From the NCBI GenBank assembly GCA_949361645.1, contig OX442424.1:8662832-8726831 (forward strand): a stretch of DNA of 64,000 bases. Direction: 5' to 3'. Shown here in pieces: positions 34,031 through 44,072 of this stretch (positions are counted from its first letter, which is position 1; each line of letters begins with the position of its first letter). Source of the DNA: Spongilla lacustris (taxonomy: Eukaryota > Porifera > Demospongiae > Spongillida > Spongillidae). Under the pieces are notes generated by a model. The model was not told the DNA's origin. It saw only the letters and a program-made list of their open reading frames with translations, and did no database searches. A program made the translations under genes and the position numbers.

Positions 34031-36185
34031 ATGGCTTCGTCCATGGTGGTCGACGAAGCTGACGTACTGGATGCTGTAAGGGACTTTCTGGAACACAGCG
34101 GCCATGTCGAATGTATGCGCGTACTAGAAAAGTCAGCTGGGATATGCCCTCCGGACGTGTCCGAGGAAATGCGGTTTCTGCGAGAACTTACTTTGGACGG
34201 ACGTTGGAAAGAAGTACGTGACTTTGTAGAGGTGCTGGCTGACACAGAACACAAGTACGCTTACAATGAGTGCCGCTACGAAGTCATCGAACAGCAGTAT
34301 CTCGAAGCCATACAAGGAGCGCCATGGGACAAAACCCTTCTTGAGCAAGCGCTGCAACATCTCGAAGAGCTCAGGTTGACCAAACCGAGAGATGAAGTGT
34401 ATTCGAAATTGGAGCAACTCCTGCCGGTTACCTCAGTAGACAAGAATTATACTGAGTGTGAAAAATACAGGAGCAGGCTGCGGTGCTTTCATCGCTTGCT
34501 GTCATCATTACGGACCGTTCTTTATCCCGGTCCGGCCAAAGCTGCTCCCAATCCGTTCCCGGCACCTTTGTCTCATGACCGGCTGTGCCTGTTACTGCTG
34601 AAGGGTCGCCTGTATGAGGAGTGCGAGAACACGTGTCGCGAGAGATGCGGGCGCGGGCTGCCCGCTGGAGCTCTCCATTTGGGCTCGTGGATCGGGCGGC
34701 TTCCCGATACAGCATTTAACCATGAACTGTTCACAACGATGTCAATGGCAGTTAACCCCTACACACCAGCACCAGAACCAGGTGGTCGTGCTGGGACACC
34801 CACCACAGACATGTTGCAGGCCATGGGGCCCTCAGACCCCTTGAAAGAGGATGGGCCCCCGTCACCACATGCACATTGCCCTGGGGAGGATGTGGTAGGA
34901 CCTAACACACTGAAGACCACATCACCACCAGTGCACTCCAGTGTGTTACGCTTTGAAAATGATTTTGTCCAGGGTGTGGTGATCACACCCATCAATGCAC
35001 CCCTTGGCAAGCACACATCATCCACTCCGAAGCATTTAATACCTTCAGCACCACCTCTCAACTCTTCCCCAGTCCCATATGTTCCTGGTACTCACTGGCT
35101 TCACGACACTCCCCACCTCTCACGTCACATGACCACCACCTCCAAGGATGCCCCAAGGGAGTGGCCATCACTTGCTCTAAGAGGCACTGTCACTGACACC
35201 CAGGTGAGATAAATGCACTGCACTAGGAGTAACAAGTTGGTCATTCTTGTCACTCAGGTGGTACGAGCGGTTGCATTTTCTGGCACTGGAGAGCTAGTTG
35301 CTGTTGGATCAAACTCTAGAATGCTGAGAATTCTCTCCACAACGCCCCTTCTCTCTTCCGCTAAGAGGTAGCTTTCTAATGCACGTGTATTCCACTTTAG
35401 TAAGTTCATTTCCTTACCATCCATGCAGTGTAGGTGAGCTGGAGCCCCTTGCAGTACTGAAGGCCCACCACAAAGGCTCCATCTACTGCCTAGCCTGGTT
35501 CCAGGACCGGATTCTGGCATCTGGTTCCAATGACCAAACCATCAAGTTGATTGAATGGGGCACCAGCCCTCTCCAGGCTGCAAGGCGGTTAGCAGTACAT
35601 AATGGTACAGTGAGGGACTTGAATTTCTTGGAAGACGGATATCTGATATCTGGAGGGACTGGGGACTGTGCACTAAAGCTGTCCCAGTGTGCATCGCTGC
35701 AGTGCGTCCATTCCTTTGTGGGGCACACTGAAGAGATACTGGCAGTGTGTCCCCTCGGGGGTACCCTGGTGGCCTCGGGGGGAGCAGACAGAACCATACG
35801 ACTGTGGGACACACGGCAGTGCTCTCAGGCTGGCACCCTGGGGCTGTCTGCTGGTGTGAGCTCTCTCTCTTCCTTCCGAACACAGCTGGCTGCTGCTACT
35901 CTGGGCGGTGAATGCCTTGTGTATGACCATAGAATGCCAAAGCTTCTGTCTACCATCAAACCTCACACAGACGAGTGCAGGTCTGTGAGCTACTCACCAG
36001 ACGGCCACTGGCTGCTCACAGGGTCATACGATGGTCAGGTCTCATTGGTACACAGCATGTCCATGGAGTGGAAGGTGGTGTGCCATGAGGATGACAAGGT
36101 TATCCAATGTCGGTGGCACTCATCTCCTGAACTATTTGCAATGACAGGGGCACAGAAGAGGGCATGCTTTTGGGCACTGCATTGA
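34031..36185 (+). CDS. WDR47: WD repeat protein WDR47 (nemitin) homologue
   Basis: WDR47 is a microtubule-linked protein with LisH-CTLH helices and a C-terminal WD40 propeller. Three exons (34031-35203, 35258-35367, 35429-36185) give 679 residues, against 919 in human. The N-terminus VLDAVRDFLEHSGHVECMRV fits LisH, and MRFLRELTLDGRWKEVRDFV fits CTLH. RLCLLLLKGRLYEECENTC is a family block. The middle is Pro/Ser/Thr-rich and shorter than in vertebrates. The propeller carries VVRAVAFSGTGELVAVGSNS, LKAHHKGSIYCLAWF, GSNDQTIKL, VASGGADRTIRLWD and CRSVSYSPDGHWLLTGSYD, and ends HEDDKVIQCRWHSS. The upstream in-frame GTG/ATG codons at 33983-34030 are ignored because MASSM starts the conserved part. The gene is convergent with the RAD51AP1-like gene (107 bp). 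Confidence 0.93.
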
Positions 36186-36292
36186 GCAGGGCCACTTTAG
36201 GGTATATGTGCGTGCTCCTTATGTCAATCTGTCAGCTGTGTTGTGTGCGTGTTATGTCTGTCCAATCACATGCAAGTGAAAATAAAAACGAT

Positions 36293-37394
36293 TTATTGTG
36301 AGACAGTTTTAAGTTTAGGATGAAGAGGTTTTATAGGAATATTCCTGGACAGTCCCACCCTGACTGAGTGGCTGAAACCAGCAGGTGATTTCAGCTTCAA
36401 CTGTTCTGCAGAAACATGAGCTTTCTTGCCCCCTAGTGCAAGGTGGTGGTGAGAACCATGTCTCCCTATGAAATGCTTACCTGCAGGCTTTGCACTGGTA
36501 CTGCTGCTTGATGCCGTGTGGAGCTTTGGAGTGGCTACTTTTGCACACACTGAAGGCGTGGTCACACCTTCTTCGCCTGAAGCCACACCTTCCTTACCTT
36601 CTGATGTCTTACTGCTAACAAGTTTGGTTATAGAGCCACCTCCGCTCAACATGTCTCTTTTAGGCTTTACGCTGTTCTCTTGATCCTCCTGCAAGGGCTC
36701 TCCTGGGTCGCTATCACCATTGCTTGACTGGTCACCAGATGAGCTGCTTCCAGTTGTCCCCTGCTGGGGGCCCTTGCTGCTCCCCTGCTGGGGGCCCTTG
36801 CTGCTCCCCTGCTGGGGGCCCTTGCTGCTCCTCTCAGCACATGCCTCCTTGCTGTTGATGCTGGAAGTCCTTACATGTTCTGACATAACAGAAGTGCTCC
36901 CCCTATTAATGTTCGCCTCTGCATGTTGCTTATGTGCAGAGGTGGTCTCAGTGACATGTTGCCTGCAAGTATCCTCTAATCCATCTGCAACACCAGGCAG
37001 TGCAGCCACAGAAGCTTTAAGAGCTCTGTCAAGCTCCTTGTTAAACTGCCTCTCCTCTCTTGATGACCTTATAGTGAATATATCTGATCTAATCCAGCTA
37101 TTATCCATTATGCCTATATTTTTTGGCCAACCTTTTTCGGGGAACAGGGGCTCCGATAGCAGCTAACTTGCCTTTTTGTTTTTTTGATGACGGTACAAAG
37201 TCGTCTATGCACGTACGCATCATATCATGACGGGCTTACGGCATACATGTATAACCGGTATATGGTTACCTTCGCTGTCCGAGTTCTGAAAGTCTACACG
37301 ATAATTTATTTCTTTCTTCTGCCTAGCTGTCGAGGAAGTTTGAGAACGCATTTAACCAACATATCAACACTGACCTATTTGACCGCCGCTCCAT
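36293..37394 (-). CDS. RAD51AP1: RAD51-associated protein 1 (RAD51AP1)-like
   Basis: RAD51AP1 stimulates RAD51 strand exchange in homologous recombination. Small 5' exons read MERRSNRS, NSDSE, then DDFVPSSKKQKGK, corresponding to the family N-terminus with an acidic SDSDDDFV block followed by lysines. A long exon then gives REERQFNKELDRALKASVAA, like the family's helical DLEVALALSV block. The protein ends SHSVRVGLSRNIPIKPLHPK, matching the C-terminal RAD51-binding signature (RLGLSRLARVKPLHP type). The middle is Ser/Gly/Gln-rich with three SSKGPQQG repeats (about 36765-36835). The start is at 37394 and the stop at 36295-36293. Assignment rests on the terminal motifs and their order. Confidence 0.82.
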
Positions 37395-37583
37395 TTTAAT
37401 CTACTGGCTGACACACCTATCTATTATTTACATCATATGTCACTGTAATTCTTCCCGCGCTTTCTTTTTGTCCATTGTAGGCGCTACATGTAACACTTTT
37501 TTTTTTTACATACTTGGAATGAGCAAAAAATAAGCATAGTGTAGAAGTGATAAGATGCAGTTATGTAAACGAATGGATATACT
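37395..37583. other. Spacer between RAD51AP1-like and DAXX, same strand
   Basis: 189 bp, AT-rich with a T run at about 37498-37507 on the + strand. It would be the promoter of the RAD51AP1-like gene. Confidence 0.5.
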
Positions 37584-38498
37584 TCAATCACTGATAATTA
37601 TGATGTCTTCAGGAAGCTCTGCTGGGAGGTGCAAACCTGTTCCTTGGTCATGTCCATCAGACACATGAGCTGTTTCCCCACGATGATCAGGTGATTGTGC
37701 ACTAGGGACCTTCTCATCGGGTAAAATATCCAACACAGCACGATCAGCACCAAGTTCCATAATATCTTCACCTTCGCTGTCTTCACTACTGCCTTCATCA
37801 GTCTTGTCCCCATCTTTGTCCTGCTTGCTTGCAAATTCCTCACACACACGGGCCAGTTTATCCTCACCCTCCTTCAGCTGCTTCTGCAGCTGCTCGCTCA
37901 GTGTGGTGTCTTGGAGTGCTGGGTCACAAGACTCCTTGAATTGGTCAGTCAGGTGTGAGCCAAAATGAGCCACAAAGTCTCTGTGCCGGCGCTTTTTGAG
38001 GGCCTTCCCCACCTCCTTGAATACCTTGGTCGACAAGTGTGACCTTTCCTCCGCACTTATGCCAAGACAATGCTTCGTGTTGGCTCGTTCTATTAGCTGG
38101 ACTATGTCAAAGCAGTCGGGAAACTCGTCCATTCGCAGCAACCGCTGTACCCGTCTGTTGATCTCGGGGTATGGCGTACCGGAATAGTTTTGTGTTTGTT
38201 CGTCTTCGATACCCACTTCAGGGTCAATTCCCTTCAGTTTACACAATTTTTCCCATGTGTCAATGAACTTCCTCTTCAAAAGGTGCTCCTTTATATACGC
38301 ACTTGATGCTTCATTCATATCATCCAACGAAACATCTGCTTCGTTAAATCGACGGATTTGACGGTCGAGTAATTCAAGCTTCTTCTCCAAAGCCTTTACT
38401 TTGTACTTCCTTCCCTTCTTTATCCATTCACAATTCACTGCAGATGTCGATGGTTCAGCGGCAGGACTAGTCGTTGAACTCTCCTCCTGAGTAGCCAT
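37584..38498 (-). CDS. DAXX: Compact DAXX histone H3.3 chaperone homologue
   Basis: DAXX deposits histone H3.3 with ATRX and scaffolds nuclear bodies. This single exon encodes 304 residues from MATQEESS (38498) to a stop at 37584. The histone-binding domain is clear: PYPEINRRVQRLLRMDEFPD, VQLIERANTKHCLGISAEER, KEVGKALKKRRHRDFVAHFG and SHLTDQFKESCDPALQDTTL. An acidic Glu/Asp-rich stretch follows, and the extreme C-terminus PEDIIIISD is a SUMO-interacting motif like the terminal SIM of vertebrate DAXX. Human DAXX has about 740 residues. The N-terminal four-helix bundle that binds ATRX is not seen here. In-frame upstream Met codons (to 38618) lie in the promoter and are unlikely starts. Confidence 0.88.
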   Translation of the reverse strand: MATQEESSTTSPAAEPSTSAVNCEWIKKGRKYKVKALEKKLELLDRQIRRFNEADVSLDDMNEASSAYIKEHLLKRKFIDTWEKLCKLKGIDPEVGIEDEQTQNYSGTPYPEINRRVQRLLRMDEFPDCFDIVQLIERANTKHCLGISAEERSHLSTKVFKEVGKALKKRRHRDFVAHFGSHLTDQFKESCDPALQDTTLSEQLQKQLKEGEDKLARVCEEFASKQDKDGDKTDEGSSEDSEGEDIMELGADRAVLDILPDEKVPSAQSPDHRGETAHVSDGHDQGTGLHLPAELPEDIIIISD

Positions 38499-38620
38499 CC
38501 CGCTATTAATATGTAACCACGTGACGATAATACAAGTAGCTATTTCTAAATAACCAAGCAGATGCACATTGCTATGACGCAATAAATCTGCACGATATAA
38601 ACAGCACATCAATAACAAAG
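38499..38620. promoter_or_regulatory. Bidirectional promoter interval of DAXX and XPR1
   Basis: 122 bp between divergent start codons. It contains CACGTG (about 38519-38524) and TATAAA (38596-38601). Shared control is inferred from spacing. Confidence 0.5.
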
Positions 38621-41212
38621 ATGCGATATACAGAACACCTCTCGTCGCATCTCACACCAGAATGGAAGAAATATTATGTGCACTACGAAGAGCTGAAGGA
38701 GATAATTTACAAGTTGGCCAAGCGGCAGGACTCAGAGGACGTAATAGAAGGTAAAGTACTCAGTACATGGAAGGACGGGCATATTGCACCATGTTGGAGG
38801 TGGTACGTTGCCGCCCTTACTTGCTAGGTCCCACCGAGGAGGACTTCTTTTCAAACGTAACGCGGCAGTTGCAAGATATGAATGTGTTTTTTAAGGGCCG
38901 TGAGCAACAGCTAGCGGGGAAACTGTACGAATTGGAGAAGGAGGTGGAAGAGTTTATGAAGCTTAAGAACAGTCTCACCGGACTACGCCCACGCAAGATA
39001 AAGAATCAGGAAAGCACTCTTAAGATGGCCTACAGCGAGCTCTACCTCGGCCTCTCGCTGCTCCAGAACTTTCAGCAGCTCAATTACACGGGGTTCAGAA
39101 AAATTCTGAAGAAGTTTGACAAACTAGCTGGCAGTGAGAGAGGCAAACAGTATTTCCTAGAGAAGGTAACCACTGCTGAGTTCTATGTGTCTCCCAGGGT
39201 TGCAGAAATGATAGCAACGGCAGAGCACACCATGATAGAAAAGCTTGAGGAGGGCAACCGTCACAAAGCCATGAAAACCCTGCGTGTGCCTCCTCTGGAG
39301 GCCAAGGGACAGGCCTCTCACTGGGACACCTTCAAAGCAGGGCTGTACATGGGCATCTTCGTCATCAGCCTAATAGTGCTCTGTGTGGCAGCTGCCCTGC
39401 GCCCACCGGAGTCATGGGGGGATACCACTGCCATTGTGAGTGGGATGAGGGGCATCCTGATCCTGGTGTGCTGGTTCTATGGCTTTGCCATCAACACGTA
39501 CATTTGGAGGAGGAAAGGAGTGAACAATGTCCTCATCTTTGAGTTTGATCCAAGGCACAATTTGAACTACATCCAGTTATTAGAGGTAGGTGTGGCAGTG
39601 GGAGGCGGATACCTCCTCCTCAGGGCGTTCAATTTGTACTCCCTATACGTGTCATGTTCTCATAATACCATCACCCATAATTCTCCCTTACAAACAAATT
39701 TAATGTTTGTGTACCCCAAGTTATATGCACACACTGTGCAGTGCACACACTGATGGATGCTATGCAGTGTACCTATCATTAATGAACTTTTTAAGAATTG
39801 GTTTATTCGGATTAAATTAATCAGTTTTGTTTAGTTCTCACCAGGAAGGCACAAGAGTGTTCAGCTATCATATGTAACAGGTCCACTGGACCAGGTTTCC
39901 AACAAAAATATTATTACATAATGTTGCTTTTGTGTTAATTTAGTAAGGGAGAATTATGGGTAATGGTATGAGAACATGACAAGAATGAATGAGCCCTTCC
40001 CTTCTCACCTGTAGGTGGCTTCTCTGCTGGGTGTGTTAGGAGTCATTGGAGCCTATCTGCTCGTGTTTTCATATTGGATCGGCATTCCAGCCTTTGTGGG
40101 CCCTCTGGTCTCCTACCTCCTCATATTGGCCATTGTACTGCTGCCTTTGCCATTCTTCCGTTCCAAGTCTCGCAAATGGCTGCTGAAAGAACTGGTGAGG
40201 TCCCCATTCCATCTCCTCCCACGTGCCTCTCCTTTATCACCCCTCCCACGTGCCTCTTCCCCAGGGCCGGATTTGCTGTGCCCCTTTCTTCTTCGTAAAC
40301 TTTCCAGACTTCTGGATAGCAGATCAGCTAAACAGCCTGTCGACAGTCTTCCTGGATGTTGAGTTTTTTGCTTGTTACCTCTTTTTCAGAAATAGCTCGC
40401 AATGTAGCTCAGCCAAATATGGCATCCGAGCAGTTGTGGCTGTCCTCCCAGCATGGTTCAGGTTTGCACAATGCCTGCGGAGGTTTTACTCATTGAAGAA
40501 GAACTCAAAGAGGAACTATGAGCATCTGATCAACGCAGGGAAGTACTCAACTTCCTTCTTTGTGGTCCTGTTCTCTTCCCTGGCATCAGGACTCTCTGGT
40601 AAGAGAGGAGGAGGGTGCTGACCACCATTATGTTGCCCTGACCTTACAGTTTCTGATGCTAAGGTCCAACCTCCCCACTACTATGTGGCCTTCTCTCTGT
40701 GGATCCTATCAGCTATGGTCAGCTCATGCTACACATTCTACTGGGATATAAGGAAGGACTGGGGACTATTTGAGGGAAAACACAAGTTGAGAGAAGAACT
40801 CATATATCCAAGAGTGAGTGTGGTGTTAATTTGTGGAGATGCTGGAGGGTGTGGTTGACCTTACTCTCCACAGTATATATACATACTGGCAATAATTGAG
40901 AATCTAGTATTAAGGTCTTTATGGACACTGAACATCAGTGTGGGACAGTTGGGTCCCAAGTGGCAGGCTACCATTTTAACAACAATCCTGGCATTGATGG
41001 AAACGTTCAGGTCAGGAAGAGACTATGTGTATGTGCAAGTTCGCTCACACTTTCACCCATACAGACGAATTGTTTGGAATTTCTTCCGACTTGAGAACGA
41101 ACATCTAAACAACTGTGACCAGTACCGAGCAGTCAGAGACATCTCCATTCGTCCCATGAAGTCAGTAGCTGCAGAAAGGAGTGAACCAACTACTGTTACT
41201 ACTGAACTGTGA
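38621..41212 (+). CDS. XPR1: XPR1-type inorganic phosphate exporter (SPX-EXS)
   Basis: XPR1 is a plasma-membrane phosphate exporter gated by inositol pyrophosphates. The SPX domain starts MRYTEHLSSHLTPEWKKYYV and continues EEDFFSNVTRQLQDMNVFFK and LGLSLLQNFQQLNYTGFRKI-LKKFDK, with the lysine cluster that binds inositol pyrophosphate. Membrane helices follow (AGLYMGIFVISLIVLCVAAA and others). The EXS domain reads FFVNFPDFWIADQLNSLSTV, VLPAWFRFAQCLRRF, NAGKYSTSFFVV, YYVAFSLWILSAMVSSCYTF-YWDIRKDWGLF, LREELIYP and RRIVWNFFRLENEHLNNC. The tail RAVRDI is family-typical. There are about six introns. The first ends at ..TGCTAG before GPTEEDFF. Start at 38621, stop at 41212. It is convergent with RPL5 (167 bp). 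Confidence 0.96.
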
Positions 41213-41379
41213 AGGTTGTACCACCAGTGGAGTACACAACATTAAACTATACCCTACTCCATTGGTGTTGCAATATTTTATTACTACCCTGTTCTTTTTA
41301 ATTCAACCACACCCATTCATATTAAATACATTAGGATTCTTGGCTTCCACAAACATTTTCATCAAATAACAGACGCTTT

Positions 41380-43512
41380 TCAATTGTCCCCTTCCTGCTG
41401 TTGCTGCTTGAGGAATGATTCTTTCTTTTGACGAACACGATCCTTGCGCTGTTGCAGAGACAGCTTTGATGCGTTCCATCTGAAAAGGTGAAGTCAGAGA
41501 ATCAGCACAAGGGAATCAAGTGAATGTGTACTCTCCCCACTATCATATTATGTCCTTAATAAGAATGAACACATTTAGTTTCGGTTCATCAATGTATATC
41601 AAGCTATTGTGGTTCAGCTTCTCCATCCATTCTTCTGTATGTACTCACAAATATGTAACGTCACATATAATTAGCTATAGTGTGACATTGTGAAAACTCA
41701 TACCATTATATGATACAAAACTAGTGTATTTAAATGTTTTGAAGTGTTGCAAATTAATCTGCATGACTAATTATTAAAGTATAGCTGGAACAAATGACTT
41801 CAGGTAGATAATGCTTTTAAAACTTGTTGTTTGTTTATGGTCAGCAATTCCTACCCGTTCTACCACAACAACAACATGGAGGCTATTCATTTTATAGTTG
41901 TGCCAATAGTGCTAAATTTATTTAACTTGCTCGTTTAGGAAAAGCATGCTGTCCCGAAAAATGGATTTTGCCCTGGAAATTAAAATGCAATGGGCCTCAG
42001 AGATCTTGGTGGCTCAGGTTCATCATGTGATGAGGCATCAAGAGTAGCAAATAATGTACATCACAGGCCCCTTAGCAATCCATTGCCACACTAATGTAGC
42101 CATCACACTCATTTCAAATATAAACATTTTACTTCAGGAAATGAAATCCTCCTCCATGACTATATATGTAAGCAGTCAAAACCAGTTTCACACTTATTAC
42201 ATAGAATATGGTATGCTATATTTGCACACGTTCAATATGTACTAAATCAATAGCCTCAAGAAAATATCGCAGGCCAGTGTATATATTGCATGCCATATTT
42301 CGTACATTACTGTATCGCCCATACCTTTTCTGCTTTAGATCCCCACGATCTTTAGGAGTCTTCTTTTTGAATGCTGGATTCTCCCTGATCTTCTTATGTA
42401 CACTCTTCAACAACGCTTCCAACTAAGACGTTGTTAGAGGGCATCAAACCAACCAATTACACACCCCATGGCCTCAACCCCCCTCCCCCCTTACTTTGTC
42501 AGCAGTAATGCCAGCCTTGATATATGTAGCAAACTGCAGTTTGTACCTATCCTCGTCCTCCTCGCTAAGGTGACGCATGTAGCCAGCAATGTGGCTGCCA
42601 AACAGAGCACTTCTCAGCTTCTTGGCATCCAATTCCTCCTTCTCCTTATCGTAACCCACGAAGCGCTGCACACTGGAACGTGGCCAGCACATGAAGAAGT
42701 GTCAGACGACCGTTAACTTACCCATGGGGTACCTCTATCCCGCCATCTACAACTCCTTTCATTGCAGCAAACACTCTGTTACCAGTGGTGGTCCTGGTAA
42801 GGCCCACGTCCAGGTATGCTCTGAAGGGTCTGGGACCGTCATCTCCCGCCTCCACGTTGTAATCTTCGCCGGTCACGTTAACCTGGCCCTTGTACGTATC
42901 AGCAAGTCCTAGGCTTTGAAGAACCTAAACCACATCAAACAATACTAATGTTTTGAAGGCGTAATCTCCATGTCCCTTACTCGTCTAGCCAACAACAGCC
43001 CGGTGCAATATGAAGCTGCATAGTTCTTGTACCCAGCTGTCAATCCATAATTAAGCAGCTCAGTTGATTTGGCCTGCCCGAGCACGTAGTCCCCGTCGAT
43101 CTTAGCGTAGACGATCTGCAAAGTGTGCGAAATCCCAGGTCAACGTACTACCCCTTAATACGTTCATCGACCTACCTGACAGATAACTTCTGTGTTAGTG
43201 AAGCGGACCACCAGCCTGTACTTTGGACTGTTGTACTTATTCTTGTCCTGCGTAATAAGGCGCCTCCTGGCATAGTAGTCGGTCTTGCCCTCTGCATACA
43301 CACAGTTAACAGCCGAATCAGCAAACTGCATTAGCCACAGTACCTCTCCGCCTTCTGAACTGCACTTGGTACCTACTGAAGTAGGACCTGTTCTTAACTA
43401 GTTTCACAAACGGCTGCCCGAGTATCGCACAATCGAAAAAGGAAACGATTTCATTTGGATGTCAGCATGCAAAGATGGGCAAAAGCGCGGTTATAGAGTT
43501 ATACTTTACCAT
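41380..43512 (-). CDS. RPL5: Large-subunit ribosomal protein uL18 (RPL5)
   Basis: RPL5 carries 5S rRNA into the 60S subunit. Exons encode [135 protein letters not shown] and the tail [20 protein letters not shown]. The stop is at 41382-41380. The start is inferred as the ATG at 43512-43510, which is followed at once by GTAAAG. That gives a start-codon-only first exon spliced to CCG TTT GTG. A long intron at about 41480-42340 shows no coding sequence and could host snoRNAs, which I could not establish. Confidence 0.95.
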
Positions 43513-43649
43513 ACTAAAGCCTTCGATCGCTGCAGATGGAGTGGATTAACTTTCCTCCTCCACGTCCTCCACGAGTTAAGTCGAAAAGGAAGAGAAAGCG
43601 CATGCGCATCAAAGACAACTAACAAGTGCGCGCTTATTGGAGTGAAGAA
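43513..43649. promoter_or_regulatory. Bidirectional promoter interval of RPL5 and TRAPPC1
   Basis: 137 bp separate the start codons. On the minus strand a pyrimidine tract (CTTTCTCTTCCTTTTC, about 43601-43586) fits the 5' TOP element of ribosomal protein mRNAs. A GCGCATGCGC palindrome lies at 43598-43607. Confidence 0.62.
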
Positions 43650-44072
43650 ATGACGATTTATAATCTTTATATTTTCGATCGAAACTGCCAGTGCCTATAT
43701 TACAAGGAATGGGTTAGGCAGAAACAGGCAGGCATATCCAGGGACGAAGAGTTTAAGCTAATGTATGGAATGATCTACTCTCTCAAGTCACTTCTATCGC
43801 GGCTTTCTACCACGAGTGCTAAAGATAGCTTTACCAGATACTGCACGTCAAGCTATTCCTTGCATTTTTTCGAAACACCTACTGGTCTAAAGTTCGTTCT
43901 GAACACTGATAAAGACTCGGTGGGTGTTCGAGAAGTGCTGAACAATATTTACAGCAAAATTTACGTCGAGTATGTGGTCCGCAACCCTTTGTGTAAGCCC
44001 GGAGCGTGTATCGATAGTGAGCTGTTCACCAAACAGCTCGATAGTTATGTTCAAACTCTTCCGTTCAAGTAG
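43650..44072 (+). CDS. TRAPPC1: TRAPP complex subunit 1 (Bet5)
   Basis: TRAPPC1 is a longin-fold core subunit of the TRAPP tether and Rab1 exchange factor in ER-Golgi traffic. The single exon encodes 140 residues, close to the usual 145. Family blocks are MTIYNLYIFDRNCQCLYYKE-W, DEEFKLMYGMIYSLKSLLSR, FTRYCTSSYSLHFFETPTGL-KFVLNTD and IYVEYVVRNPLCKPG. The ATG at 43650 is chosen over the upstream in-frame codon at 43626 because MTIYNLYIFDR is the conserved N-terminus. Confidence 0.96.
   Translation: MTIYNLYIFDRNCQCLYYKEWVRQKQAGISRDEEFKLMYGMIYSLKSLLSRLSTTSAKDSFTRYCTSSYSLHFFETPTGLKFVLNTDKDSVGVREVLNNIYSKIYVEYVVRNPLCKPGACIDSELFTKQLDSYVQTLPFK

Noticed and set aside
41480..42340. Possible C/D snoRNA in an RPL5 intron (ATTGATGA near 41590, CTGA near 41500 on the minus strand)
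   Set aside because: Boxes are degenerate, no terminal stem was found, and the spacing is unconvincing. RPL5 introns do host snoRNAs in other animals, so a proper search would be worthwhile.
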